Source: Streptomyces cellostaticus
Lineage (GTDB): Bacteria > Actinomycetota > Actinomycetes > Streptomycetales > Streptomycetaceae
Assembly: GCF_001513965.1 (NCBI RefSeq)
Contig: NZ_KQ948049.1
Location: 4,957-67,669 of the forward strand
Direction: 5' to 3'
DNA: 62,713 bases
Positions 42,454 to 51,714 of this stretch are shown one piece after another. The position numbers and the translations under genes are program-made. Under the pieces are notes generated by a model. That model was given only the letters and a program-made list of their open reading frames with translations, ran no database searches and was not told where the DNA came from. Each line of letters begins with the position of its first letter. The first letter of the stretch is position 1.

Positions 42454-44544
42454 ATGAGACCCCTGGGGACCGGTGATCCGATCCGGCTCGGCCCGTACCG
42501 GCTGCTCGGTGTGCTGGGCGAGGGCGGGATGGGCAAGGTGTACGTGGGACAGGACCACACGGGCACCGTCGCCGCCGTGAAGGTACTCCGGCCGGAGCTC
42601 GCCCATGACACCGGCCTCTCCCAGCGGTTCCTACGTGAGGCGCTGGCGGCACAGGCCGTGCGGAGTCCCGGGGTTGCGGCGGTCCGGGGTGCGCAGACCG
42701 AGGGTGGACGGCCGTGGATCGCCACCGAGTTCCTGGCCGGGCCGACCCTGGACCAGATCGTGGACCGGCTCGGCGCGCTGGACGACGCGAGACTGCGCGC
42801 CCTGGCCGTCTCCATCGCCCGTACCCTGCGCGACATCCACGCGGCCGGATTCGTTCATCGCGACCTCAAGCCGTCGAACATCGTGCTCACCTCAGACGGG
42901 CCGAGGGTCATCGACTTCGGCATCGCACGGCCCGAGCATGGTCTGACGCTCACCACCACCGGGCAGATCCCGGTCACTCCGGGGTACGGCGCCCCCGAGC
43001 AGGTGCTCGGCCAGCGTGTCACCCCGGCTGCAGACGTCTTCTCCCTCGGCGCCGTACTTGTGTACGCGGCCACTGGTCACCGGGCGTTCGAAGGCACACA
43101 CGTTGCCGCCGTCCAGTACGAGGTCGTCCATGGTGAACCGCGTTGGCACGGCCTCTCACCCGAGCAGCATGCCCTGATCGCCCCGTGTCTCGCGAAGGAA
43201 GCGGCAGGGCGGCCCACGCCCGATCAGATCGCCGGGGCCTTCGCGCTGCCCAAGAAGTCCGGCACAGTGTGGAAGCGTGGGCCGGTGGCGGATGCGATCA
43301 GGGAGCGGGAGCGTGAGATACGCGAACTGACCGCGCCGCTGCTGGCGACGCAGACCGGGACGGAGCCGAGTCGGCGAAGACTGCTCACCGGGATCGGGGC
43401 CAGCGGCGCGCTGCTCGTGACGGGCGGTGGCACGGGGTGGTGGCTGCTGCGTGACGGTGGCCAGAGCCGTAAGGACCTGTTCACCATTCCGCCCGCGGTG
43501 AAGACACCGGCCGCACGCATCCTTTCCGCCGACGAAGGCGACTACATCGTCGGTGAGGCGGTGAAGCCGCTCTGGGAGAGAAAAGGGGCGGTGGGAACCG
43601 ATTCGCCGGCTCCCCTGTCGATCCGGGACGTCATCATCGCCGGAACCATGTCCGGCGGGATCGCGGCGTTCAACGTCGTCGACGGCAAACGCCGCTGGCA
43701 AGCCCCGGACATGGTGATGACGAGCCGCTGTCTCTCACTCTCCGACCGCCTGCTCGTGGCAGCCGACAAAGAAGGCACGCTGCACACCTTCGTCCCGTCC
43801 ACAGGTGAACCCAAGTGGACGGCGAAGGCCGACGCCAAGGCGCTGCTGGCCGCAGACGAGGAGGCGGTGTACGTGCTGACAAAGGACCACCGGCTCCGCT
43901 CGGTGGGGCAATCCGATGCGAAGATTCGCTGGACCGCGTCGATACCGGAGCAGTTCAGGACCAGCGTCTACCCCCAAGGCGCGGCGGACAGCGGAACACT
44001 GGTCGTGACGACCACCAGTGGACACGCCGTGGCGGTCAGCACGAAAACTGGCAGCACTTTGTGGGTGTTGTACAACCAGGCGAGGAAAAGGCAGCTCGTG
44101 CCGTCGGCTCGGAGCGGTGTGGTCTACCTCAACGGAAAGGCACTTACTGCTCGGAGAACCTCGGATGGCAAGGAACTCTGGCAGGTGACGAACAAATACG
44201 CGGACCCGCCGGAATGGGGTCCTGCCCAACCGTTCGGTGACTCCGTTTATTCGACCATCGGCGGCATGGCCGAGCGGTTCGACATCCGCAAGGGCACCGA
44301 GCGGTGGACGGCTTACCAGGCCAGCCCCGGTCCGGTCCTGGTTCAGGGTAGCGGTGTATGGGTGCTCAACGACGATGGCAACGGCATCACGGTACGCACC
44401 TACAGCATCAAGGACGGCTCGGAGATCTGGAACTACAGCTTCCTCTCGTTCTTGGGTCTCAAGGTCGCGGTCAACCTGGCGGTCGGCGGCAATCGAGCCT
44501 TCGCCACGGCCAACGGTTCCCTGATCGCGTTCCCAGTCTTCTGA
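42454..44544 (+). CDS. Membrane-anchored Ser/Thr protein kinase with PQQ-like repeat domain
   Basis: A 696-residue kinase related to the preceding one. It has the glycine loop LGEGGMGKVYVG, HRDLKPSN at residues 135-142 and DFG near 155. A transmembrane helix lies at about 310-332 (LTGIGASGALLVTGGGTGWW), followed by a PQQ-like repeat ectodomain (VVDGKRRWQAP, STGEPKWTAK, KTGSTLWVL). ATG 42454 was chosen because it gives a standard kinase N-terminus and has AGAGAAGAG about 10 bases upstream; the frame is open further upstream into the preceding gene. A terminator follows. Confidence 0.9.
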   Translation: MRPLGTGDPIRLGPYRLLGVLGEGGMGKVYVGQDHTGTVAAVKVLRPELAHDTGLSQRFLREALAAQAVRSPGVAAVRGAQTEGGRPWIATEFLAGPTLDQIVDRLGALDDARLRALAVSIARTLRDIHAAGFVHRDLKPSNIVLTSDGPRVIDFGIARPEHGLTLTTTGQIPVTPGYGAPEQVLGQRVTPAADVFSLGAVLVYAATGHRAFEGTHVAAVQYEVVHGEPRWHGLSPEQHALIAPCLAKEAAGRPTPDQIAGAFALPKKSGTVWKRGPVADAIREREREIRELTAPLLATQTGTEPSRRRLLTGIGASGALLVTGGGTGWWLLRDGGQSRKDLFTIPPAVKTPAARILSADEGDYIVGEAVKPLWERKGAVGTDSPAPLSIRDVIIAGTMSGGIAAFNVVDGKRRWQAPDMVMTSRCLSLSDRLLVAADKEGTLHTFVPSTGEPKWTAKADAKALLAADEEAVYVLTKDHRLRSVGQSDAKIRWTASIPEQFRTSVYPQGAADSGTLVVTTTSGHAVAVSTKTGSTLWVLYNQARKRQLVPSARSGVVYLNGKALTARRTSDGKELWQVTNKYADPPEWGPAQPFGDSVYSTIGGMAERFDIRKGTERWTAYQASPGPVLVQGSGVWVLNDDGNGITVRTYSIKDGSEIWNYSFLSFLGLKVAVNLAVGGNRAFATANGSLIAFPVF

Positions 44545-44563
44545 CCACGCCCATCCAAAGCAC

Positions 44564-44596
44564 CGAATCCGGCGGTCGATCAGACCACCGGATTCG
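44564..44596 (+). terminator. Terminator after the second kinase
   Basis: CGAATCCGG and CCGGATTCG form a 9-bp stem, continued past one C-A mismatch by GGTC/GACC around GATCA. It begins 20 bases after the kinase stop and ends the plus-strand kinase operon before the minus-strand remnants. Confidence 0.8.
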
Positions 44597-44624
44597 CCGT
44601 ATGCACGGACTCTGAGTGAGAACG

Positions 44625-44845
44625 TCAGTACTCCACATCCACCAACCCGGTCTGAACCGACGGCTTTCGCCTCTTCCGGGAAACGAAGACCCCTTGCCCC
44701 GCTGGCATCGGAGGCAGCCGTACCCCACGCATGACATCCCCTTCCGCGGGATCGCCTGCAAGGATCAGCCCCTGGGCGCCGAGTTCCTTCATGCGCTGCA
44801 TGCACGGCCCGGTCGTCGATGACTACAAAATGGTGGGGGATTTCT
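44625..44845 (-). pseudogene. Partial second copy of the eccC 3' end
   Basis: The DNA from 44625 to about 44820 closely matches the last 200 bases of eccC at 45855-46050, in the same orientation and without gaps. It encodes MQRMKELGAQG, LAGDPAEGD, PPMPAGQGVFVSRKR and QTGLVDVEY before the same TGA. A frame change upstream, FVVIDD (about 44840-44820) recalls eccC's third Walker B region, so intervening coding sequence was deleted. It has no start and cannot be a working gene. It is evidence that the eccC end was once duplicated or displaced. Confidence 0.8.
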
Positions 44846-44920
44846 CCGTATCGACGTTGCCGAACCGCAGGTGGATACGATCACGACCGTCGAAACGCGC
44901 GACGATCTCCCGGTACTTCG

Positions 44921-45783
44921 TCAGCCGTCCTTGTAGCGGGGAAGCTCCTTGGGAAAGCCGCGGGAATCCTTGCACTCGGCCAGTTTGTAGGCGTGCTGGG
45001 TGAGTTGATAGGCGAAGTCGGTCAGGGCCTGGCGCAACGGCACGCCCGTGGCCTTGGCGCGTCCATAGACCCGGGTCTCACCGATGACCGCGTAGGGCTG
45101 GGAGGCGTCGTGCTCGGGGAGCCTGCGCGCGTCTTGCCGCTGGGGTCGGAGTTCCAGTCGGGACGGGTGTTGCCCATGACGGTGAAGGTGCCATGGCCGG
45201 TGTCGACGACGGTGAGGTTCTTGTTCTCGGCTCGAGCGATGGCCTCGGTCAGCTGGGTCCGGTAATCGACGAGTTCGCCGCGGGTGTCCTTGAGGATCTT
45301 CGTGATGGAGTCCGCCTGCGTATGCGCGTCCGCGAACTCACGGGCGGTCTTGTCGATGAACTCGCGGCTCACCTGAGCGTTGACGCCAGCCCAGTTGGCC
45401 TTGTCGGCCCGGGATTTGAGGTGGTTCTGGGCGTCCTCTTTCAGGGTCGCGAGCTTCTTGGTCATCTCCTCCCAGTCGGTGATGGCCTCACCAAGCTGCG
45501 AGAAATTGCCGTGGCGCAGGTGATTGGAGATGTGCGCGCAGGCATCGAGCAGGGTCTGCACCTGGTCGACTCAGTGCTCGGCGACATGATCGAGGGCTGC
45601 CCCGAGGGCGAAGCGCTCGCTCTTCAGCCCTCCGATCGCCGCGAGGTCTTTCTGGTGGACGGTGAGGTCACCGCATGAGTTTCCCCCACCTCCGCTGTCC
45701 GCAGGCAGTTGATTCGACTGCATGTGTGTCGACTGACCCTTTGCGGCCTCTGCCTTCAGCTGTTCCCACTCGTCCCATGCAAT
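44921..45783 (-). pseudogene. Decayed T7SS substrate cassette (WDEWEQ partner fused to WXG-type protein)
   Basis: Between eccC and the eccC fragment lie broken relatives of the 157- and 753-residue genes. The partner begins AWDEWEQLKAEAAKG, but its start codon is ATT at 45783. At 45573-45571 a TGA stands where the intact relative has Trp. After QTLLDACAHISNHL the frame runs straight into the WXG-type N-terminus (ITDWEEMTKKL, then NWAGVNAQVSREF), so the end of one gene and the start of the next were deleted. Near 45125 the frame is lost; another frame continues with QPYAVIGETRVYGRAKATG to TGA 44921-44923. A 179-codon frame (45561-45022) stays open and could still be translated. Confidence 0.75.
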
Positions 45784-45854
45784 GCGTGTGCTTCCTCCCC
45801 GTTGTCCCGCCCAGAGGCGGGACACTCGTCAAGCCACCAGCTGTTGATGCGACC

Positions 45855-48800
45855 TCAGTACTCCACATCCACCAACCCCGTCTGAACCAACGGCTTCCCC
45901 CGCTTCCGGGACACGAAGACACCCCGTCCCGCAGGCATCGGCCGCGGCCGTACCCCGCCGAGGATGTCGCCCTCCGCCGGGTCGCCCGCCAGGACGATTC
46001 CCTGGGCGCCGAGTTCCTTCATGCGCTGCATGAACGGCTCGTACGACGCCCGGCCGCCGCCCGCCGACGAGCGGGCGATGATGAAGCGGACGCCGACGTC
46101 ACGGGCGAAGGGCAGCATTTCCGTCAGGCCGCTGAGCGGGTTGCCGCTGGACGTCGAGACGAGGTCGTAGTCGTCGATGACCACGAAGACCTGCGGGCCC
46201 CGCCACCAGCTGCGTTCCCGCAGCTGCTGTGCGGTGACGTCGGCCGTGGGGGTGCGGCGCTGCATGAGGTCGGCCAGGGCCGCCATGTGGTGGTCCATCT
46301 GGCTCGACATCGGGATGTACTCGGCCAGGTGCGAGGCCGGGGTGATGTCCAGCAGGGAGCGGCGGTTGTCCACCACGAAGAACTTGGCCTCGTCGCCCCC
46401 GTACTGCAGCGTCAGCTGCTTGATGAGCAGCCGCAGCAGGTTGGACTTGCCGGACTCGCTCTCGCCGAAGATCAGGAAGAACGGATCCTGGTCAAAGTCG
46501 ACGAACACCGGCTCCAGGTTCTCCTCGTCCAGCGCGAAGGCGATGCCCCGCTTCGGGAAGCGGTCGCCTGGCGGGAGTTCGACGGCCTCCAGCTGGCGCG
46601 GCAGCAGCCGCACCTTCGGCGCGCCTGGCGCCTGCCAGTGCCGGCCGACCTCGGTGGTCAGTGCCGCCGTGGCCTCGGCGAGGTCGGTGTCGGAGGTCAG
46701 GCCGTCGATGCGCGGGACTGCAGCCATGAAGTGCAGCTTCTGGGGGGACAGGCCGCGGCCGGGGACGCCCGCGGGGACGTTCACCGCCACCTTGCGGTCG
46801 ATCTCCGAGTCCATGACGTCACCCAGGCGCAGCTCCAGGCGGTTCATCAGGTGGTCCTTCAGGTTCGCCCGGACCTCCATCGAGCGCGACGCCGTGATGA
46901 TCACGTGGATGCCGTAGCCGAGACCCCGGGCGGCGATGTCCAGGACGGCCGACTCCAGCGCCTCGTAGTCCGTGCGGAAGTTGCCCCAGCCGTCGACGAC
47001 CAGGAAGACGTCACCCCAGGGCTGGTCGGTGACCGAGATGTCGCCGCGCGCCCGGCGGGCCCGGAAGTCGGCGATGGACGCGATCCCGGTCGAGCGGAAG
47101 TACTCCTCGCGGCGCGTCATCACGCCGTAGACCTCGGAGACCGTACGGCGTACCCGCTCCGGGTCCAGGCGGGAGGCGACGCCGCCCACGTGCGGCAGGT
47201 CCTGCACCGCGGCCATACCGCCGCCACCGAAGTCCAGCCCGTAGAACTGCACCTCGTACGGCGTGTGCGTGAGGGCGAAGGAACAGATCAACGACCTCAA
47301 CAGCGTCGACTTGCCGGACTGCGGGCCGCCGATGATCTGCATGTGGCCCGCCGCGCCGGAGAAGTCGAGCATCAGGCGGTCGCGACGCTGCTCGTACGGC
47401 TTGTCGACGAGGCCGACCGGGACGATCAGACGGCCGGCGCCCTCGTAGTTCGGCTGGGTCAGGCCGCGGCCCTGCACCGCAGCGAGGCCGGGCAGCAGCG
47501 CGTCCAGCGACGGCGGGCTCTCCAGCGGCGGCAGCCACACCTGGTGCGCCGCCGGACCCTGGGCCTCCAGCCGGCGCACGATCACGTCGAGGACCGTGTC
47601 GGCCAGGGCGTCGTCCACGGCCGGCGCGGACTCCGTGCGCTGCTGCGGCACGGCGGTGTACTGCACGGGCACCTCCGCCGCCGTGAACAGCACGGGCCGC
47701 CGGTCCACCGGCAGCGGCCCGCCTCCGAGCGCCGCCCGCTGCGAACCCGTGCGGTACGTGCCGGAGACGTACGCCGCCTTGAACCGGACCATCTCGTCCG
47801 TGCCGAACTTGAGGAAGCCGGAACCGGGGACGTTGGGCAGTTCGTAGGCGTCGGGGACGCCCAGGGCGGCGCGCGACTCGGCCGCGGAGAAGGTGCGCAG
47901 ACCGATCCGGTACGACAGGTACGTCTCCAGGCCGCGCAGGCGGCCCTCCTCCAGGCGCTGCGAGGCCAGCAGCAGATGGACGCCGAGCGAACGGCCGATG
48001 CGGCCGATCTGCACGAACATCTCGATGAAGTCCGGCTTGGCGGTGAGCAGCTCGCTGAACTCGTCGATCACCAACACCAAAGAGGGAATCGGCTGCAAGG
48101 GCGCACCCGCCGCGCGCGCCTTCTCGTAGTCGTGGATGTTGGCGTAGTTGCCGGCGTCGCGCAGCATCTCCTGGCGCCGGTTGAGCTCGCCGCGGATCGA
48201 GTCACCCATGCGGTCGACCAGGGTCAGGTCGTCGGCCAGGTTGGTGATCACGGCCGCGACGTGCGGCATCTGCGCCATACCGGCGAAGGTGGCACCGCCC
48301 TTGAAGTCCGCGAGGACGAAGTTCAGGGTCTCCGAGGAGTGCGTGACGGCGAGGCCCAGCACCAGGGTGCGCAGCAGCTCCGACTTGCCGGAACCGGTTG
48401 CGCCGACGCACAGGCCGTGCGGGCCCATGCCCTCCTGGGCGGCCTCCTTCAGGTCCAGCATGACCGGGCGGCCGTCCTCGCCGAGCCCGATGGGCACGCG
48501 CAGGCGCTCCGCCAGTGCGCGCGGCCGCCAGGTCCGCTTGGTGTCGACGGACGCCGCGTCCCCGAGGCCGAGCAGGTCCGTGAACTCCAGGTTGGCGAGC
48601 AGCGGTTCGTCGTCGTCGCCGCCCGAGGCCATGCGCAGCGGCGCCAGCTGCCGGGCAAGGGCCTCGGCGGACTCGTACGACAGGGCGTCCGGACTGCCTT
48701 CGTAGACCTCGCCGTGCCCGGACTCCAGGCGCAGCAGGCCCGGCTGTACGACGACGGACAGGTCGCCGCCCGCTGTCGTGAGCTCGCCCGGCACCACCTC

Positions 48801-49820
48801 GACCACGGTGACGCCCTGCAGGCCCTCCGGATTGGCGAGCACGGAGTCGGGCAGCAGCGACAGGTCGTCCAGGACGAGCACGATGTGCGGTTCGTCCAGC
48901 AGCGGCGCGGCGCCGGGGTGGAAGCGCGGGCGGCCGGTCAGCCGGGTGGACAGCAGGTCCTCCAGCTCGCGGGTGTCGGCACTGATGAGCCGGCGGGTGC
49001 CCGCGCCGTCCAGGACACCGGGGGCCTGCACATGCGGCAGCCACTTCGCCCAGTCCCAGTGCGGCAGCGCCTCCCGTCCGGCGGCGACCGCGATGAGCAG
49101 GTCCTCGGGGGAGTGCAGCGAGGCGAGCGAGCCGACCAGCGCCCGGGCCGAGGCGCGTACCGACTGCGGCTCACCGCTGACCGTGACGTGGTAGAAGGCG
49201 CGCAGCGAGACCGCCATCGGCAGGTCGCTGAGGGTGCTGTGCGCGGCGAGGAAACGCTGCATGGCGCCCGCGGTCAGCGGCTCCAGTTGCTCGACGGGGC
49301 CCGTCTCCGGCGGCACCAGCGACGTCGCGAGCGGCTGCGGGCCGAGGCCGATGCGCACATGTGCGAAGTCCTCGTCGCCGGGCCGCCGTTCCCACACCCG
49401 GCTGCCCTCGGCGACCAGCGCCCACAACTGCTCGGGGGAGGGGTGCAGGTAGTACTGGGCGTCGCGCTGCGCCTTCGCCGTCTCCACGGCGGACTTGCGC
49501 GCCTGCGAGAGATAGCTGAGGTAGTCGCGCCGCAGGTCGGCCAACTGCCCCTGGGAGCCGCGGCGGAAGCGGACCACCATCGCGATGGACATCCCCACCG
49601 TCGAGGCGATCATGATCATGCCCATGATCTTCATGAACGGCTGACCGTTCGTGAAGAAGAAGACCACGGAACCGCCCATGCCGAGCGTGGGCAGCAACTG
49701 CATGAGCACGCTCTCCTGATGCCCCCGAGGCAGCTCGGGCGGCGGCTGGACAGCGACCGCATCCGTGGGCACTTCGGACGGAAGCGCCCGAGGGGGGCGC
49801 TTGACGACAATCTGGCTCAC
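45855..49820 (-). CDS. eccC: Type VII secretion motor ATPase EccC
   Basis: A 1321-residue EccC, the FtsK/SpoIIIE-type motor of the ESX system, with EccCa and EccCb in one chain. Two transmembrane helices lie at about residues 42-82 (VVFFFTNGQPFMKIMGMIMI and after). Three ATPase modules carry Walker A motifs near residues 470 (GATGSGKSE), 829 (GGPQSGKST) and 1117 (GESESGKSN). Walker B motifs include VLVIDEFSELL in module 1, FLVVDGWGN in module 2 (no Glu after the Asp) and VFVVIDDYD in module 3. Module 1 is the likely active motor, as known for the family. GTG 49820 starts the gene; it is divergent from eccD. Confidence 0.96.
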   Translation of the reverse strand: MSQIVVKRPPRALPSEVPTDAVAVQPPPELPRGHQESVLMQLLPTLGMGGSVVFFFTNGQPFMKIMGMIMIASTVGMSIAMVVRFRRGSQGQLADLRRDYLSYLSQARKSAVETAKAQRDAQYYLHPSPEQLWALVAEGSRVWERRPGDEDFAHVRIGLGPQPLATSLVPPETGPVEQLEPLTAGAMQRFLAAHSTLSDLPMAVSLRAFYHVTVSGEPQSVRASARALVGSLASLHSPEDLLIAVAAGREALPHWDWAKWLPHVQAPGVLDGAGTRRLISADTRELEDLLSTRLTGRPRFHPGAAPLLDEPHIVLVLDDLSLLPDSVLANPEGLQGVTVVEVVPGELTTAGGDLSVVVQPGLLRLESGHGEVYEGSPDALSYESAEALARQLAPLRMASGGDDDEPLLANLEFTDLLGLGDAASVDTKRTWRPRALAERLRVPIGLGEDGRPVMLDLKEAAQEGMGPHGLCVGATGSGKSELLRTLVLGLAVTHSSETLNFVLADFKGGATFAGMAQMPHVAAVITNLADDLTLVDRMGDSIRGELNRRQEMLRDAGNYANIHDYEKARAAGAPLQPIPSLVLVIDEFSELLTAKPDFIEMFVQIGRIGRSLGVHLLLASQRLEEGRLRGLETYLSYRIGLRTFSAAESRAALGVPDAYELPNVPGSGFLKFGTDEMVRFKAAYVSGTYRTGSQRAALGGGPLPVDRRPVLFTAAEVPVQYTAVPQQRTESAPAVDDALADTVLDVIVRRLEAQGPAAHQVWLPPLESPPSLDALLPGLAAVQGRGLTQPNYEGAGRLIVPVGLVDKPYEQRRDRLMLDFSGAAGHMQIIGGPQSGKSTLLRSLICSFALTHTPYEVQFYGLDFGGGGMAAVQDLPHVGGVASRLDPERVRRTVSEVYGVMTRREEYFRSTGIASIADFRARRARGDISVTDQPWGDVFLVVDGWGNFRTDYEALESAVLDIAARGLGYGIHVIITASRSMEVRANLKDHLMNRLELRLGDVMDSEIDRKVAVNVPAGVPGRGLSPQKLHFMAAVPRIDGLTSDTDLAEATAALTTEVGRHWQAPGAPKVRLLPRQLEAVELPPGDRFPKRGIAFALDEENLEPVFVDFDQDPFFLIFGESESGKSNLLRLLIKQLTLQYGGDEAKFFVVDNRRSLLDITPASHLAEYIPMSSQMDHHMAALADLMQRRTPTADVTAQQLRERSWWRGPQVFVVIDDYDLVSTSSGNPLSGLTEMLPFARDVGVRFIIARSSAGGGRASYEPFMQRMKELGAQGIVLAGDPAEGDILGGVRPRPMPAGRGVFVSRKRGKPLVQTGLVDVEY

Positions 49821-50151
49821 TGCTCACCAATTCCCTTGCCCGACCCAGGCTTTCCGCCCACCGCCCCGTGTCCGGCGGGCGCAGGCCGCCGCGTGATCCT
49901 ACTGAGTCCACGGCGCACCGGTGAGCGGTAGGGTGCCGGATGTTCGCGTGAGCACACGCCGAGCAGGCTGGACATAACGGGGCAACCCACCTGATGCCGG
50001 AGCGGAGCAGCCCCGGAACCAGGCGCTACGGCACCGGTGTCGCCGCTGTTGTGGAGGGCGCGGAGTGCACCGGCACGAGACCTTCACGGACTAGACGCAC
50101 CACCACCACTGAGTACGCAGCAGAAACACCACCACTGAGGGGGAGCAGCAG
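49821..50151. promoter_or_regulatory. Divergent eccC/eccD promoter region with 13-bp direct repeats
   Basis: No gene is supported in these 331 bases. Just upstream of eccD the 13-mer CACCACCACTGAG occurs at 50101-50113 and 50127-50139, starts 26 bases apart, ending next to the eccD ribosome binding site (GGGGGAG). They may be regulator sites or leftovers of a duplication. I could not define -35/-10 boxes for either gene with confidence. Confidence 0.45.
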
Positions 50152-51657
50152 GTGAGCATGACGGCCACCGCCACCGGCGGACCCGGGACGGGAGCGGCTT
50201 CCGGGTCCGGCACGGAACTCGGCTTCTGCCGGGTGACCATCGTCGCGCCGGACAGCCGCATCGACGTGGCACTGCCCGACGACGTCCCGGTCGCCGACCT
50301 CTACCCGGAGATCCTCCGGCTGTCCCAGCAGAGTTCCGACGCGGGCGCCCCGGTCGGCTACCACCTGGTCCGCACCGACGGCACCGTGCTGGACAGTTCC
50401 CGCTCGTTCGCCGCCCAGCGCATTCTCGACGGCGAACTCCTCACCCTGCGCCCCTTCGCGGAATCCCTGCCGCCGGCCGTCTTCGACGACGTCGCCGAGG
50501 CCGTCGCGTCCGCCGTCACCAAGCAGCACACCCTGTGGAGCGGCGAACTGACCCGGGCCGCGGGCCTCATCGGCGGCGGGGTGCTGCCGGCGCTCCTCGC
50601 GTTCGTCGCCTGGACCGCCGACCCGCGCCACGACATGCACGGCCTGGCCGGCATCCTCGCCGCCGTCACCGGCATCCTCCTGGTCGTGCTGTCCGCGGTA
50701 CGGGCGCGCGTCTACGACGACCGCGGCTCGGCCGTCGCCCTCGGCCTCGGCGCCCTGCCCAACGTCGGCGTCGCGGGCAGCGGGCTGCTGGCGCTGACCG
50801 ACGGGCAGGGCATCGGCAGGCTGCAGTTCCTGCTGGCGTGCGCGGCCGTCCTCGTCGCCGCCCTGGTCCTCACCCTGAGCTCCCCGCACGGCGACGGCCC
50901 GTTCGTGGCCTTCGTGTTCGCCTCGGCCGTCGCCCTGGTCGTCGTCTTCGTCGCGACCCTGGTCCATTGGTCCCCGACCGAGATGGCCGGCCTGTGCGCC
51001 CCGGTCGCCGTGGGCGCTCTCGCCTTCCTGCCGGGGATGTCGATGCGCTTCGCCCGGCTGCCGATCGGCTTCGAGGCCCCGAGCAGCGCGCCCCGTCCCG
51101 CCTACGGCACCGAGGCCGCCGCGCACGAGCCCGTGGACACCGAGCGCATCGAGGCCCAGGCCCGGCGCGGCCACGAACTCCTCGTCGGCCTCGTCGGCGG
51201 CTGCGCCCTCGTCGCCGTCGGCGCCGCCGCGGTGCTCGGCTTCTCCGACGGCATCTGGGCCCAGCTGCTCGCCTTCGCGACCGGTGTGGCGATGCTGATG
51301 CGCGCGCACCTCTTCCGCTACACCGCCCAGGTGGCCTCCGTCCTGGCCGCGGGCCTCGGCTCCCTGGTCCTGCTGGGCCTCGGCCTCGCCCTGAACCCGC
51401 CGCAGTCGGTGATGCGCGCGGCGCTCACCGGCAACCGCACCGATCTGGACATCCGGACCATCTGGCTGATCGCGGTCATCGCCGCGGCCACCGCCCTGGT
51501 CACCGCTCTCGGCCTGATCCTGCCGCGCGGCGGCCTGACCCCCTTCTGGGGCCGCTTCCTGGAGATCTGCGAGGGCTTCGTCCTGCTGACGCTGATCCCG
51601 CTGACCCTGGCCGTGTTCGACGTCTACGCGACCGCGCGCGCGATGACCAGCAAATAG
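50152..51657 (+). CDS. eccD: Type VII secretion protein EccD
   Basis: A 501-residue EccD, the polytopic subunit of the ESX membrane complex. A ubiquitin-like cytoplasmic domain occupies about residues 20-105 (CRVTIVAPDSRIDVALPDDVPVADLYPEIL), and about eleven transmembrane segments follow from residue 138 on, with a loop near 310-340. GTG 50152 has GGGGGAG 8 bases upstream; ATG at residue 3 is an alternative. A long hairpin terminator follows. Together with EccB, EccC, EccE and mycosin this completes the known membrane core; no eccA is in the window. Confidence 0.94.
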   Translation: MSMTATATGGPGTGAASGSGTELGFCRVTIVAPDSRIDVALPDDVPVADLYPEILRLSQQSSDAGAPVGYHLVRTDGTVLDSSRSFAAQRILDGELLTLRPFAESLPPAVFDDVAEAVASAVTKQHTLWSGELTRAAGLIGGGVLPALLAFVAWTADPRHDMHGLAGILAAVTGILLVVLSAVRARVYDDRGSAVALGLGALPNVGVAGSGLLALTDGQGIGRLQFLLACAAVLVAALVLTLSSPHGDGPFVAFVFASAVALVVVFVATLVHWSPTEMAGLCAPVAVGALAFLPGMSMRFARLPIGFEAPSSAPRPAYGTEAAAHEPVDTERIEAQARRGHELLVGLVGGCALVAVGAAAVLGFSDGIWAQLLAFATGVAMLMRAHLFRYTAQVASVLAAGLGSLVLLGLGLALNPPQSVMRAALTGNRTDLDIRTIWLIAVIAAATALVTALGLILPRGGLTPFWGRFLEICEGFVLLTLIPLTLAVFDVYATARAMTSK

Positions 51658-51671
51658 CTCTCAGGTATGAC

Positions 51672-51707
51672 ACTGGGCCCCGGCTCCATACGGAGCCGGG
51701 GCCCAGT
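51672..51707. terminator. Bidirectional terminator between eccD and the DUF397 gene
   Basis: A perfect 16-bp stem, ACTGGGCCCCGGCTCC with its complement, encloses an ATAC loop. It lies 14 bases after eccD and 7 bases from the convergent stop, so it can serve both. Confidence 0.92.
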
Positions 51708-51714
51708 CGATCCA

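Noticed and set aside
45675..49931. A 1418-codon open frame antisense to eccC
   Set aside because: It is a GC-bias shadow of eccC: composition is Val/Arg/Gln-rich without domains, while the opposite strand has three clear Walker motifs.
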